Assembly: GCA_020466095.1 (NCBI GenBank)
Contig: CM035806.1
Coordinates: forward strand, 145,757,420-145,821,419
DNA length: 64,000 bases
Source of the DNA: Chlorops oryzae
Taxonomy: Eukaryota; Arthropoda; Insecta; Diptera; Chloropidae
Reading direction: 5' to 3'
Below the pieces are notes generated by a model, which was not told where the DNA came from, did no database searches, and worked only from the letters and a program-made list of their open reading frames with translations. Each line of letters starts with the position of its first letter. Position 1 is the stretch's first letter. Made by a program: the position numbers and the translations under genes. Of this stretch, positions 35,501 to 50,500 are shown one piece after another.

Positions 35501-38500
35501 CCGTCTAGGAGTCTCGTTTGGGCTGTGTTTATTGAAGAGGTGCGAATGGCACCGAATCCCGACCCAGGGAGATTGATTATGGTTATACCCCTGCCTGAGA
35601 TAAAATTGGTACGCTGGAGCCTGTTCAGCGGTTCCCCCAGAAGACGTACAACTGACGTACACGCACAGACGTGTAGTCGAGTTAGGCCCCTTTGTGCGCA
35701 CGTATCGCCTATAGAGGCGACCCAACATTATGTGGTTTAACAAAATATTCAGGCATATGTTCAATTTTCAGGAATTCCATGTCGCATATCTATTCATTCG
35801 CATGGGTAACTCTCCACGTCCCGGTCTTTGGACATTAGAGAAATCGACCGACTACGGACAAACGTGGACGCCATGGATGCATTTCTCTGATACGCCAGCC
35901 GATTGCGAAACTTATTTCGGACCGAATACCTACAAATCGATAACGCAGGACGATGACGTCATCTGTACAACAGAATACTCGAAGATCGTGCCACTGGAGA
36001 ATGGCGAAATACCGGTCATGTTATTGAACGATCGTCCGTCGGCGACCAATTACTTTAATTCATCGGCATTGCAAGAATGGACGCGCGCGACGAACGTTCG
36101 TTTCCGTTTCTTGCGTACGAAAAATCTGCTTGGTCATTTAATGTCCGTCGCACGACAGGATCCGACAGTTACCCGACGTTATTTCTATTCGATTAAGGAC
36201 ATCTCGATCGGTGGTCGTTGCATGTGCAATGGTCATGCCGATACTTGCGACGTTAAAGATCCCAAAAGCCCGGTGCGAATATTGGCCTGTCGTTGCCAGC
36301 ATCAGACATGTGGCATCCAGTGCAACGAATGCTGTCCCGGTTTCGAGCAAAAGAAATGGCGCCAGAATACCAACGCACGACCCTTCGAATGCGAACGTAA
36401 GTAAATTGCCGAAAGAAATGGAAGAAGAATTAGAGAGATGGTCATTCTTTTAGCCTGCAACTGCCATGGACACTCGAATGAGTGCGTCTACGATGAGGAT
36501 ATCGATAGGAAAGGCCTGTCCCTGGACATTCATGGGCGCTACGATGGTGGCGGAGTTTGTCAGAACTGCCAGCACAATACTGAGGGCATTAACTGCAACA
36601 AGTGCAAGCCGAAATTCTACAGGCCAATGGGAAAATTCTGGAACGAAACTGATGTCTGCAGACGTAAGTGATCGATCTCGATTTCGATTTCGATTTCGAT
36701 TTTTTGTTTGTTTTTTAATCCTCCATCCATCCATACTACAGCCTGCAATTGCGATTATTTTTATTCAACTGGTCACTGCGAGGAGGAGACCGGGAAGTGC
36801 GAATGTAGAAAGGTCAGTGAGAAAATGGAGAAATATTATTTATTGCAATGTGATGGTATTTTGTATAGGCCTTTCAACCTCCGAATTGTGACGCATGCGC
36901 GTATGGTTACTATGGCTATCCTAATTGCCGTGAATGCGGTTGCAATCTTAATGGGACAGTCGGCTATTCATGCCAGCCGGTGGACGGTGAATGTCCGTGC
37001 AAAGGAAATTTCGCTGGAAAGTACTGTAAGGAGTGCGCCCAGGGCTATTACGCATTCCCGGCTTGCAAGGTCTGCGAATGCAACGATATCGGCTCGATCA
37101 ATAATGATTGCGATATGACAACAGGACAATGCAAGTGCTTGAGTAACTTCGGCGGCGAGCGTTGCGAACGCTGCCGGCACGGCTATTACAATTATCCGCA
37201 ATGCGAATGTAAGTACATACATACATACATACATACATACATAATTTTCGATGTTCAATGTCTGGCGTTCGATTTTGGATGTCCGATATTTCGTTTTGGA
37301 TACTACATATAACCATATATCGCTTCAGACTGCGATTGCGATATCCAAGGAACGACAACGGAAATGTGTGACAAGGAGAGCGGCAAGTGCATTTGCCGCG
37401 ATGGTTTCGGTGGACCACGCTGCGATCAGTGTCTACCAGGCTTTTACGATTACCCAGATTGCAAGCCTTGCAATTGTTCGCTGGCGGGCAGTACGGCGAT
37501 CACATGCGATAATACGGGTAAATGCAATTGTCTGCCCAATTTCGCTGGCAAACAGTGCACGTTGTGCAGCGCCGGTTTCTACAATCATCCGCAGTGTCTG
37601 CGTAAGTACAGGATTGCGCCTAAAATTATGCCAAACATTTGCTCACATTTCATCCGTTCATATGTTTCAATGTTTCATATATGTAGCATGCAATTGCGAC
37701 GTTCACGGCTCCGAGGGAGTGAGCTGCAATTCCGAAGGACAATGCCTTTGTCTGCCGAATTTCGATGGAAAGCTATGCGATAGCTGCAAAGAGAGTTTCT
37801 ATAATTTCCCGATCTGTGAGGGCTGCAATTGCGATCCGGCTGGCGTTGTTGACAAATTCGCTGGATGTGGCTCGGTGCCGGTTGGCGAGCTATGTCAGTG
37901 CAAGGAACGCGTAACGGGACGTATTTGCAACGAGTGTAAGCCACTCTTCTGGAATCTGAACATTAGCAATCCGGATGGCTGTGAAGTGTGCGACTGTTGG
38001 ACGGATGGTACTATCGCAGCATTGGATACCTGCCTCTCGAAGTCCGGTCAATGTACTTGCAAGCCGCATACACAAGGACGTACGTGCAAAGAGTGTAAGG
38101 ATGGTACGTATGATTTGGATGGGGCATCGCTATTTGGCTGCAAGGATTGCAATTGTGATGTTGGCGGTTCATGGAAGACCGATTGTGATAAGCGCACTGG
38201 CCAGTGTACATGTCATCCGCGTACCACGGGCCGGGCGTGCACACAACCATTGACGACACACTATTTCCCAACGCTACATCAATTTAAATACGAATATGAA
38301 GATGGCGCTCAGCCGTCGGGTGCACAGGTTCGCTACCAGTACGATGAGAACGTTTTCCCCGGATTCAGTAGTAAAGGCTACGCCGTCTTCAATGACATCC
38401 AAAATGATGTACGCAATGAATTGACTGTGATCAAGTCATCCGTATACCGTATTGTCATCCGATATGTCAATCAAAATAATCAGAACATAACGGCGAGCAT

Positions 38501-41500
38501 TCTAATTCAGTCCGAAAATCCATTGGAAAGTGACCAAAGGTGGGTATCATCTTATATTTTGCATTTTGCATTAGCTCAATCAATCTTTTATACGGAATTA
38601 AAATCTCTCCAAAAAATATCAGACGTTATTACATGGCAAGAAGGCTCTTAAGCGAAATTGATTTGGAAATTAATATTTCAAATGGTTTAACGATTAATAG
38701 CCTAGGCCAGTCCTGTCCAGCGTAATGCTCTTTCATATAGCCGAGATTATTGCCGCGTTTGTTTTTTTTTTTTGGTTTTTCATGCACAGCGTCTGTGTAA
38801 ATGAGCAAATTAACTCTATTGGCTATGAAAACAATATGAAACAATAGCTTCGTTCATACACGTTAAAAAAGAATTAGTATGCAGGAAGAAATTTTTTTTG
38901 CAAATATATTTATCCGAACTCAATGATTGACATGCGAGTAACTAATTAAAGGCAAAAGAAACATGAAACGGCGTTATGATAAGCTTTAAACTTTCATATA
39001 GCCGAGACTTTGCGCGTTTGTCCATATTTTTTTTTTCAGTGCATCTGATAGCTCAATGCACAGCGTACATGTGTAAAATTAGCAAAAATTGTGCAATGGA
39101 CAGCATTGGCCTAGACAGACGATATATGTAAATCAATGACTATACTTTCATACCGTTAAACGTAATAGAATTATATGCAGGAAGAAATTTTTTATTGCAA
39201 ATTATTTATCGACTCATGATTGACATTGCATGTCAACTAATTAAAGGAAATATGAAACATTGACGAACTATGCGCGTCTATGATAGACTAAAGATTGTAC
39301 TTGCGCTTAATATTCTTTTTTGACATTCAGATGACTATCTGACTAGTTCTCTAATGACCGCTATACACTGTCGATGAAACGCTTATTAGAATAAAGTGTG
39401 CAAGTGGACGACTGGCTTATGACAGGTATAGTATAATCGTGATTATTCGCTATTTTGTACATTTAAGATGGATTAACTATAAATTGAATTAGGATTATCC
39501 GACCTATTCCGCGGCTCAGAACGGCGATTATTTTCTTAATCCACCGGATATTGTGGTCTTTTTTTTTGTATTTTTTTTAACGATCTCCGAATTTGCATAA
39601 TTTGTGGTAAATATTAAAAAGGCTACAAATCGTATCCGTGGTAAAATTTGTATTTATTTCTCTCGAATCTGCGAAAGCCATCGGTTTTCAAATTAATCCT
39701 CTAATTCCTGGCTCCGTCTCTAGACGGACTTTTTTCGAACAAATTACAAAAAAAAAAATAATGCCAAATAATTTCAGATTCATGTTTCTCTACCCTAAAA
39801 AAGTCTTATCTGAACTTTTCAGTGAAAAAAAAATTGTGGCTTTTGAGGGTTAAATCTTTTCCACATTCAAAGTTAAACTAAGGTTAGAACCCCCAAACGT
39901 CGGTTTTAGTGTTCGAGTAGAATAGCTTTCCGGGTCGAACTACAGAGTAAAGCCCTCCTGCCTCCTGTTTAATATACAGGTACTATATATCAGTGTTGGA
40001 AAATGGAAATTTCAGTGTGTACCTAAAATGTTCCATAAATTGTACCTAAATATAGTAAAGTGTGCCTAATATATCCAGCCGGATTTTTTTTTTTTATAAA
40101 TGACAATTAATATACCCAGCCGGAATTTTTTTCATAAATGGAAAATTCATTAATGTTTTTACCGAAGACATCAAGGAGAAAATTTGAGTACTACTCCAAT
40201 CTGATGACATGGCCATTTAAAGGAGATGTTATTCATACCAATTCTAATGGCAATGTCATCGAGATAAGGTGTTATTCATTCCCGAACGATGACATTGTCT
40301 TGAAAAACGAAAGGTACTGATACGATGGAGTAATCTATTCCAATTTCGATGATTCCCTACTTACTTCATTGTCTCAGAACATTTGTTCGTGTGTCTGACT
40401 CTAGACCAACATAAAATACAAGAAGGTGAAACATCAAAATATCTAACAATAGTTTGCACTGGAAGCATTATGCTACCTTTTTTTGGGAATGTATAAAATA
40501 ATTTCTGCAAACACTACTCAGATAACCACAGAAAACCTTTCACCATTTAATTCACTAACAAAATTTCTTCATCTTGAAATTGTACCTAAAATGGACAAAT
40601 TGTACCTAATGTACCTTTGAAGTGAAATAGGGCCGAAAAAGGTACAATTACACCTACTTTTCCAACACTGCTAACTATATATGATATATTCCGGGGTGGG
40701 CATGAGAGCTTCATGGAGCTGTGAGAGTAAAAACTTCCCAGTTGCAAATAAGGGGAAGTCCTCTACTAAGCGATGCATCACTTGAACTATCCCAAGCACT
40801 GTCAATAGGCATTAGTTCTCGTGGCAGTCATTGAGCAGAGAAAAGGTGATGTGTTCAAAGAATAGCGTGTTTTTTTTTAATCAAAAAGTAGCATATTTTC
40901 AGGATTGAACTAAAATTTAAAAGCAAAAGCAAAAGCAAAACCAAAACGCAAAACCAAAACTTTTTTGAACACCTCACTTTCTGCCTGCTCATGAGAGGCA
41001 TAGGGTAGGCCTACCCAAAGCGGCCATGCTCGAACAAAGTAGATGTGTAAGAGTGATGGGAAAAGTCTATGATATCCCCTCGCTTAGGAATGTTCAAATG
41101 ATCAATCCGGAGAGCATAAAATTTGCAACTGGGTTGTGTAGCAACACAAAAAGCAGCGACAGAGAAGAGAACGAAAAATTTGTCAGTGAGAGAAAATTAA
41201 CCAATCAGAAAAGCCTGTAGCCACATTCTAAAAAGAGAAAGCAAGCGAAATGTTTTTGTTTTTTCAAAAAGTTTTAATTTCCTAAACATTTTTCTCAGTG
41301 CAGTGTAAAGCGCAGGCAGCACACACACATGCAAAAGCTTCAATGTAGTGGTGCCCAGCCCTGGATATACCCTGTTGGAATTTCAACTAGTGCCGTACTA
41401 GTACTTTACTAGTGCAAAAGCCACCAGTACTAGTTCGTTTCTATACCCCTGTCCATATAAAATTCTGTCGAAAATCATTATAACATCTGTACAGGAAAGC

Positions 41501-44500
41501 ACTAGTGCAGTATGCACCAGAATTATTCTAGTACTTTTCGATCCAATTGGGTATATTTGCACCAGTTAAATACTAGTGATGTTTACGGGATAAAAGGTAA
41601 CAGAATCGTTGATTTTTTTTTCAGTACATAATGGAAATAAATATTTATAATAAAAGAAAACCATTCGGTTGTGTATTAATTAAGTATTTATTTATAACGC
41701 CTCAATGAATGCAATTATTCCACTGATCACTAGTATAGTTATGGTGCAAACATACCCAAACATTGCACTAGTCCTTTTAGTACTGGTAAAAGTACTAGTT
41801 CTTTTAGGCAAATTGCCCCAACAGCTTTCTACAGGTAGGTATTAAATAAACGGAATAAAATTTGTTTCGTGTTAAATGGCTTTATTAAAACTTTTCTGTA
41901 TAAAATATTAAATAATTGGGAAAAAGATTTTAAATTCCTTAAACCGCTGAAGTTTTTTAAAATTATTATTCTTATAGATTCTACGAGTTAAGAGAGACAG
42001 CTCACTGATAGTCAGTGCCGTAGCAATTCTGTTTTGCGTGAGGGGGAAAAATTATTTTTCCAATTTGCGTGGGGGGGAAAAATTATTTTTTCAATTTTAT
42101 TCATGGGCAAAAACAAAAATGCGTGGGGGGGGCAAATCCCCCTCTTGCCCCTATGGTTGCTACGGCACTGCTGATAGTTAGTGTTAAACCTAATTTACAT
42201 TAGCCGTTAGCTAATAGAATAAATATATATCTTATTGATCTTTGTATCTGTATCAGTCAAGCTTTCAATCGTCCATTATAGCGTTAAAGTCCTGCTACGT
42301 CCAACAACGTCACCGCAGTTCGTCACTGTGTCCGGTGCCAAGGGCAATAAACCATCGCCGATAGTTTTGGATCCTGGTCGGTATACGATCACAACACAGG
42401 CGAACAAGAATGTCATGCTCGACTATTTCGTACTGCTACCAGCAGCATACTACGAAGCGTCGATCTTGACGCGTAAAATAACGAACGCCTGTGAATTGGA
42501 GAACAAGGAGTTGTGCCGTCATTATAAATACGCCTCCATCGATGGGTAAATCTCTTCTCTTTCTTTTACTCTTGGACATTATTTTGTAATTGGAATATAT
42601 TTGACAGCTTCCAACCTGCGATGACACCATTCATAATTGGTTCGAACGAGAAACCAACCAATCCAGTCGAATTCTACAACGATCCGGAACATTTGAGTTT
42701 CATCAATCATGCCGCCGATATACCCGTACTGAGTGCATCGCAGCGTGATCTCAATTACATTGTCGACGTGCCGCGCAGCGGACGCTACATATTCGTAATT
42801 GATTATGTTAGCGAACGTAATTATGCTGAACCGTATTTTATTCGCCTTCGTCTTGGCAACGATGAGAACTACGGCTCAACGACACTGTATCCATGTCTAT
42901 ACTCTATGGCCTGCCGGACACCGATAATCGATGAAAATAGTCGCGAGAAAATCTACTATGTCGCAAAAGATGATCTCAAGCCCGTTGTTATCAACGTGAG
43001 TAGAGTTAATCCAGGCAGGCAGGCTGGAAACTGGAATCGTCCTTATCTTATCGGGGATTCTTTTATTTTGAATTTTAATTTATACTCAATTGTTTGTTCT
43101 TTAGGCCGATTTCGAGGATTATGGACGCGTTGCGATAATATCAGTGACCGCCATCCCAGCAGAAGAATGGTCGATTGATTATATTAAACCAACGCCGGTA
43201 TGTGTTGTGCATAATCAGGTTTGTACCACACCGAAATTCCGTTCGGTCCCCGATTCCAAGAAAATCGAATTCGAAACCGATCACGAAGATCTAATCTCAA
43301 CGAATAAGCCACAATACGCAGCGCTGGACGATCGCATTAAATTGGTTTATCTGGAGAATAAGAATGATTCTACCATTGTCATCGAGTAAGTTGCAGAAAT
43401 GCCTATATATGTATATAATTAATTGGACAGTCCTTCTAACATCAATAATGTTCGCTTGCAGATCGAAGGTCGCTGAACCCGGACGTTATGTCATATTGGT
43501 GAAGTACTATCAGCCGCATCATCCTAAGTTTAATGTTCTCTATACGCTTACTGCTGGAAAGAATCAATATGACGGTCAATTCGAGATAAGTCATTGTCCG
43601 TCCAGCTCGGGCTGTCGTGGCGTAATTAGACCTAAAAGCGGTGACGATTGGTGGTTTGACATCGATGATGATTTCAAATTTACTTTGACGGTAAGCGCCA
43701 TAACTTCAGAGTATATAATTTAGCCTAAATAGATCGATCCAATTTCTTTAAAAAAAAAAAAAAAAACAAAGAATACTTTAAACCATCCTATAGCCTTTAA
43801 TTGATGATCTCTTACTGCTTTGCAGAACGATCGTCCGCGCGGTATATGGTTGGACTATGCGGTTATCGTGCCCGTTCAACAGTACAATGACGACCTCCTG
43901 GTCGAGGAGTTATTCGATCAGACGAAGGAATTCATTAAAATGTGCGGCCAAGATCATTTCTATATCACGCACAATGCCAGCGAATTCTGTAAGAAGGCAG
44001 TTTTCTCATTGACAGCAGATTACAATAGCGGAGCTTTGCCCTGTAATTGCGATTATGCTGGATCGACAAGTTTCGAATGCCATCCATTTGGTGGGCAATG
44101 CCAGTGCAAACCGAATGTCATCGAGCGACAATGCGGCGCTTGTCGCACCGGATTCTATGGCTTCCCAGACTGTAAGCCATGCGACTGTCCGAGCGAGGCT
44201 ATGTGCGAGCCACATACGGGCGAATGTGTATGCCCGACCAACGTTATGGGTGATTTGTGTGACCAGTGCATGCCGAATACGTACGGCTTTCATCAGGTGA
44301 TCGGCTGCGAGGATTGTAACTGTAACTATTTGGGTATTTTGAATGGAAAAACGCAGTGCGACATGTTCAACGGTACGTGCGAGTGTCGTCCGAATATTGA
44401 GGGACGCGCCTGCGACAAATGCTCGAATGGATTCTTCGATTTTCCACGCTGCATGCAGTGTGCGTGCAATACGGCCGGAACGGAGCTGGAAGTTTGCGAC

Positions 44501-47500
44501 AAAGTCGACGGTAGTTGCTTCTGCAAGAAGAACGTTGTGGGCCGCGATTGCGAGCAGTGTGTGGAGGGAACGTACAATTTGCAGGCCGCCAATCCGGAAG
44601 GTTGTACTTCGTGCTTCTGCTTTGGCAAGACATCGCGCTGTGAGAGTGCGTACCTGCGTGTGTACAATGTCAGTCTGCTGAAGAAGGTCTCACTGAATTC
44701 GGCACTTATTGCGGACAAGACGATCGAATTCTCAGTTTGGGATATCGCACCGGAGGATCTTGTGGTAAATGAGACGACACTGCAGGCAGATTTCTCATTC
44801 CGTGATATCAATAGCGAAGGTGTTGTCTATTTCGGTGTTTTGGACTATCTTCTCAATCAGAATAGCCATTTGTCGTCGTATGGCGGCGATTTGGCCTATT
44901 CGCTTTATTATACGACTGGCTTCTCGGGCAAGCCGCTGGTTGCTCCCGATGTCATCTTGCTAAGTAAGGATTATATGCTTGTTCATCAGAGCTATGAGCA
45001 GCCATCCAGTAATCAACTCTTCAAGAATCGTGTACAAATGGTCGAGTCGAATTTCCAAACGCAGGACGGAAAGCCCGTTAGCCGTGCCGATTTCATGATG
45101 GCATTGCGTGATCTAAAAATGATTTTCATACGTGCCAATTATTGGGAGCAAACACTTTTGAGTCAATTGTCTGACGTCTATCTAACGCTGGCCGATGAGG
45201 ACGATGAGCATAGCGGTGGTTATGAGTTCCTTGCCGTCGAGAAATGCTATTGCCCGCAGGGCTACACGGGTCTATCGTGCGAGGACTGTGCGCCAGGCTA
45301 CTACCGAGACCCGAATGGACCGTACGGAGGTTATTGTATTCCATGTGAGTGCAATGGACATTCGGAGACGTGCGACTGTGCCACAGGTATTTGTAATAAA
45401 TGCGAACACTCGACAACTGGCGAGCATTGTGAACAATGCATTGAAGGATACTATGGAAACGCTACTTACGGTACACCATATGATTGTATGATTTGCGCAT
45501 GCCCATTGCCCTATGACTCGAATAACTTTGCGACTGGTTGCGAGATTTCGGAGGCGGGCAACGAAATCCATTGTGAGTGCAAGCCCGGCTATGCGGGTCC
45601 ACGGTGTGAGTCTTGCGCCAATGGCTTCTACGGGCAGCCGGAAAAAGTGGGCGACTTCTGCAAGTCCTGTGAGTGTTCCGGCAATATAAATCCGCAAGAA
45701 CCGGGCTCATGCGATACAATTACGGGCGAGTGTCTGCGTTGCTTAAATAATACCTCAGGAACGGCATGCAATCTATGCGCGCCGGGCTTCTATGGCGACG
45801 CTATCAAGCTGAAGAACTGTCAGAATTGTGACTGCGAGCAATTGGGAACATTGGAATGCGATCCATATGTGGGCGATTGCAAGTGCCATGAAAATGTTAT
45901 TGGGGAGCGATGCGACCGCTGTAACGCCGATCACTATGGATACGATTCGGGCTTGGGCTGTCGTGCATGCGATTGCGGTGTCGCATCAAATTCGACGCAG
46001 TGCGACGATCATACGGGAAAATGCGCTTGCAAACCAGGCGTCACTGGCAGACAGTGCGATCGATGCGCCGTGGATCACTGGAACTACACGAAGGACGGAT
46101 GTACGCCGTGTCGTTGCACGCAGGGCTATTCGCGTGGTTTCGGCTGCAATCCGTTCACTGGCCAATGCGAATGCTTACCGGGTGTCGTTGGCGATCGCTG
46201 TGATGCGTGTCCACATCGTTGGGTGCTTGTTAAGGATGAAGGCTGCTTCCAGTGCGATGCTTGCCACGACGCACTCCTAGATGTCACCGATCGTCTGCGC
46301 TATCAAATCGATCCGGTCGTCGAGGAGTTCAAATCCGTGGCGTTAGCGTTCTTTACAACGCAGAAGCTCAACTATTTCGATGAGCTGGCTGAAAAAATTG
46401 CTCCCGATGTACAGAATTTGGATCCGAAACGAATTGACTTGGATCCGGGCAGAAAGACCATTGGCGATTTGGAGTCCGAGGTGAAAATGTATGGAAAGCA
46501 AGTTAATCTGACGTCAGAAAATGCCTTGGACAGTCGTAAAGATGCAATCGTTTTGTTGACCAACGTTAGTAATATACGGAAGCAAGCACAGACGACAGCG
46601 AACGAAGCCAGAGATGCCATTGCCGCTGTTGAATCATTATCGCAGAATCTTGAAGCGGCAGCAAGCACTAAAATTGATGCCGCATTAAGCGAAGCACAAT
46701 ACAATTTGGATCAGATCAATCAGACGAGCATAGATCTTATAGCGAATGAGAAGGTTCTAGCAAAAGCAACTGATTTGCTAGTGGAAGTGGACGAACTCGT
46801 CGCGCCGATCAAGACACAAAATCGTTCATTGATCGCTTTACAAACCGACATTGGAGGTCTGAGCGATAAATTTGAGGATCTTTACAATTGGGGGATCAGC
46901 GCTATCGAGAAATGTACGGACGTTGAGGTGCTGAATGCGCGCAATAAGCTGGCTTTCGACAATTCCAAATTCGAAACGGTTGCCGATCAGCAAAAGGAGG
47001 CCGATAAGAATATCGCCGATGCACGTAATTATCACATTAATGGAGACTTGACCGTTGGAGCAATTGAGAAGCGATTGGGTGAGCTGCATCAAGTGTTGGC
47101 ACGTCTTCGCGATATTAATCAGAACATCGAGAATGACTTCAAGGAAGTGGAAAACGAACGCACTGAAGCCAATTCACTCACGAAGGACGCAGAGTTGCGT
47201 GCTGCCGAGCTAAGTACACGCGCTCAAGACCTGACCCTGCAGTATGCGGACATGACAGCGAGTGCCGAGCCAGCTATTAAGGCAGCTACGGCCTACAGTG
47301 GCATTGTAGATGCTGTTTCGTCTGCGCAAATGTTTGCCAAAGAAGCCAAACTGGCCGCTGGGAATGCAACCGACATAACCGATGGCATTGGCGATCGTGC
47401 TGGTAGTGCGGACAAGGAATCGGCCGAGTTACTTCAGAATGCTCGCAACTCGCTGACAACAGTCCAAAATGAACTCGAACCGCGATTGAATGGATCAGCG

Positions 47501-50500
47501 TCGAAGGTAGAAGCGATCTCTGGCTTGAATGATAACACCGAGAAACGTTTGAGGGATCTGCAAGGGCTAATTGTTCAAATGCCGGCGGAGACACAGCGTG
47601 ATATTTGGAAGAGTTCGGATCGAAATGCCTCTGATGCATTGAAGACAATGGAAGATGTACTGGATTTGTTGAAACCGGTTGTGGAACAAACTCCCAGGGA
47701 ACTCGAGCAGGCACGCAACATTTCGAAAGACATCGATATAACTACGAAGGATATCTCGCAGGCCAAGAGTCAACTGGATAATGTGGAAGGTTCGATACCA
47801 ACGCTAAGGTCACTTGCTGATGATATTGAGAGGAAACAGTCGAGTGTCGAAACAGTTGGACAGCAGTTGAGTTCAGATATTGAGAATTTGAAGCGTCAAA
47901 TTGATTCGGCACGACAAATCGCCAATGACATTAAGGTTGGCGTTAAATTCATACCCAGTACGGTGCTTGAATTGAAGCCGCCAGAGACTCTGCCACTATT
48001 AGCCACAAAATCCAAGGTATCAGCATATTTCAAGACCGAAAATCCCAATGGTTTTCTGCTTTTCTTGGGTAATGACAATAAAACGGCGGCAGCACCAGCA
48101 TCTGGAGGCTCAAGCAAGAGCAATGATTTCATGGCACTTGAGATCGTCAATGGTTATCCAATACTCACTATGGATCTTGGTAATGGCCCAGAGCGTGTGA
48201 CGAGTGAGAAGTATGTCGCCGATGGCAATTGGTATCAAGCAATCGTCGATCGAACTGGACCGAATGTTAATCTAGTCATACGTGAGGAGTTGGATGGCGG
48301 TGCCGTTAAGGAGCATGTTACAAGCAAGCTAATGGACGGTCCAAATAATGTCTTCAATGTTGATCGGAATAGTCGTCTCTTTGTTGGAGGCTATCCACCG
48401 CCAGCTGATTTCACACCACCGGAAGATATTCATTCCAGCTCTTTCGTTGGTGAGATTGAAGATCTTCGCATCGGTGACGAACACGTTGGCCTATGGAATT
48501 TCGTATATGGTGACGACAATACTCATGGTGCAACTCCGCGTGACAAATTGATTAGTGAAGATGCGGCGCCAACAGGTTATCGCTTCAATGGAAATGGTTT
48601 CGTTGCACTTAGGGCCACACCGTACAATTTCAAGACACGTTCCAGCATTCAGTTTAGCTTTAAGGCGGACAAAGACGCCAAGAATGGTCTTATGTTCTAC
48701 TATGGACGCAATAGTCATTTCATGTCTGTGGAGTTGGTCGATGGCGTTGTTTTCTTCCGTTATAAATTGGGCGATCAATTGGTATCGACTGGCAGCAGTG
48801 ACCGTTATAACGACAACGAGTGGCATCGTGTCGTTGCTGAACGTGATGGACGACGTGGATTGTTGAAGGTTGACAATGTGCTTATTTCGCAGGAGGAAGC
48901 GCCACCGCAAGCCGATGAGAATATGCCAGTATTCAAGCGAATGTTCTTCGGTGGTGCACCAGGTAAGCGTAACCACAGCGCGATCGTGGAGCAGAACTTC
49001 GATGGTTGCATTGACGAAGTAACAATCGCTGGCAACAAAGTCGATTTAGGACAGCATATAAACGCTGTCGGCGTTAAGCCAGGTTGTCCGGCGAAATTCT
49101 CAACGGTATTGGCCTATCCAGCGAATGAGTATGGCTTCCTGCGCACAGGAATCGCCTCGAAGAATGATCTCAATTTGAATTTGAAATTCCGCACTCGTCA
49201 GCGTGATGGTGTCATCTTCTATGCTGCCAATCACGATCAAAGCTCCACAATCGGCTTAACTATCGACAATGGTTATCTGAATCTGAGAAGTGTGGGCAGT
49301 AGTTTGGTATCTGAAGCGCGTCCTTTGAACGACGGTGAGGATCATGTCGTCACAATAAAACACGATTCCAATCAATTGCGTCTCTCGATCGACGATATGG
49401 AGGACATTCGATTACCATATCCACCGGAACCGTTGTACATACCAGCGGGAGATATTTTCTTCGGTGGTCTACCCGATAACTATTTGACACCGAGAGGCGC
49501 TCTCTCAACGCTGGCATACTTCGCTGGATGCATCAGTGATGTCAGCTTGAACAGTGAGATCGTCAATTTCGCCGATAGTTCCGAGCGAAGGAATGGCAAT
49601 ATCAATGGCTGCCCAACGGAAATATTGACGTACGATATTAATGCAGTTCCCGTTTATTATCCAAGCGGCGAACATGTATTCATTTCGAAGCCAATTGATG
49701 ACAATAAAGATCAGCGTCCACCACTGCCACCGCCACAACAACAGCTGCCACATACACGACCCTTGACGACAACGGCAGCCCCAATTGTAACAATGAGAAC
49801 TACAACAACAACAACAACAACAACAACGCAATCACCATTTGGCATGCTGCCAGAATTAACAACGAATACGACACAAAGACCAGCGCCACTACGGCCAACG
49901 GTAGCACCGAACAAACCCAAGGATCCACGCTGCAAACTACCGTTGAATCCGAATTTCAATTCTGACTTCGCCGAAGTTGGCTATCGATTTGTTGGCATAC
50001 GGGATGGAAATCTGGTGATATCTGCCCTGCCAGCTAGTCTAGAAACGGAATATAATATAGGGCTATCATTCCGAACGATATATGCAGACGGTTTGCTCTT
50101 CTATGCAATGGGTGAGGATCCGAACGATTTCATTGCGATATACCTTAGCGATGGGAAAGTTCATTATGCCACAAATGTTGGAACGCTATCGGTGAACATT
50201 CATAGCGAGCACGAGTTCAACGATGATGCATGGCATGTGGTTAGCGCCGTGCGTACAAAGAACGAAACCGGTCTCATAGTCGATCAGCAGGCGCAAGGTA
50301 CGACAGTTCTCACAAACGACTTGAACATAGGCCCATTGACACTACTGTTGCCAGTCTATGTTGGTGGCATACCCAAGTTCATGGAAGAAAGTCTGAGCAA
50401 CAATGTGGTATGGGAGAGCGGTACTGTACCTTATTATAATGGCTGCATACGAGATATAAAGTTCAACGATGAGAGTCTAAGAAGCGATCCCGTCGTGCAT

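Larger units (their letters stand above)
32627..35771 (+). other. LanA intron 2 (3,145 bp)
   Basis: A phase-0 intron. It contains the inverted TTTGAA-rich element copy 3 (32,854-33,235), a TTAA-flanked piggyBac-like MITE (34,872-34,991), and a hAT-type MITE (35,197-35,330). CCCAGTAGGAAA recurs at 34,215. The remaining sequence shows no exon-like frame. Confidence 0.9.
38540..42281 (+). other. LanA intron 8 (3,742 bp)
   Basis: A phase-2 intron, donor GTGGGT and acceptor TATAG. A nearer acceptor at 42256 would run into an in-frame stop, so 42281 was chosen. It holds a diverged tandem duplication, a piggyBac-like MITE, a hAT-like element, an ACTAGT-rich inverted-repeat element and a hAT-type MITE, each listed separately. 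Confidence 0.9.

Noticed and set aside
37251..37328. Upstream extension of LanA exon 7
   Set aside because: The segment is intron 6: it has a donor at 37209, a CATA microsatellite and an acceptor at 37328, and the extended frame does not continue the EGF-like repeat.
42257..42281. Earlier acceptor for LanA exon 9 (AG at 42255-42256)
   Set aside because: In the required phase it reaches TAG before joining the conserved VKVLL sequence.
44006..48976. Many other-frame open reading frames across LanA exon 13
   Set aside because: They are shadows of the 2,414-codon LanA frame, which matches the known protein throughout.
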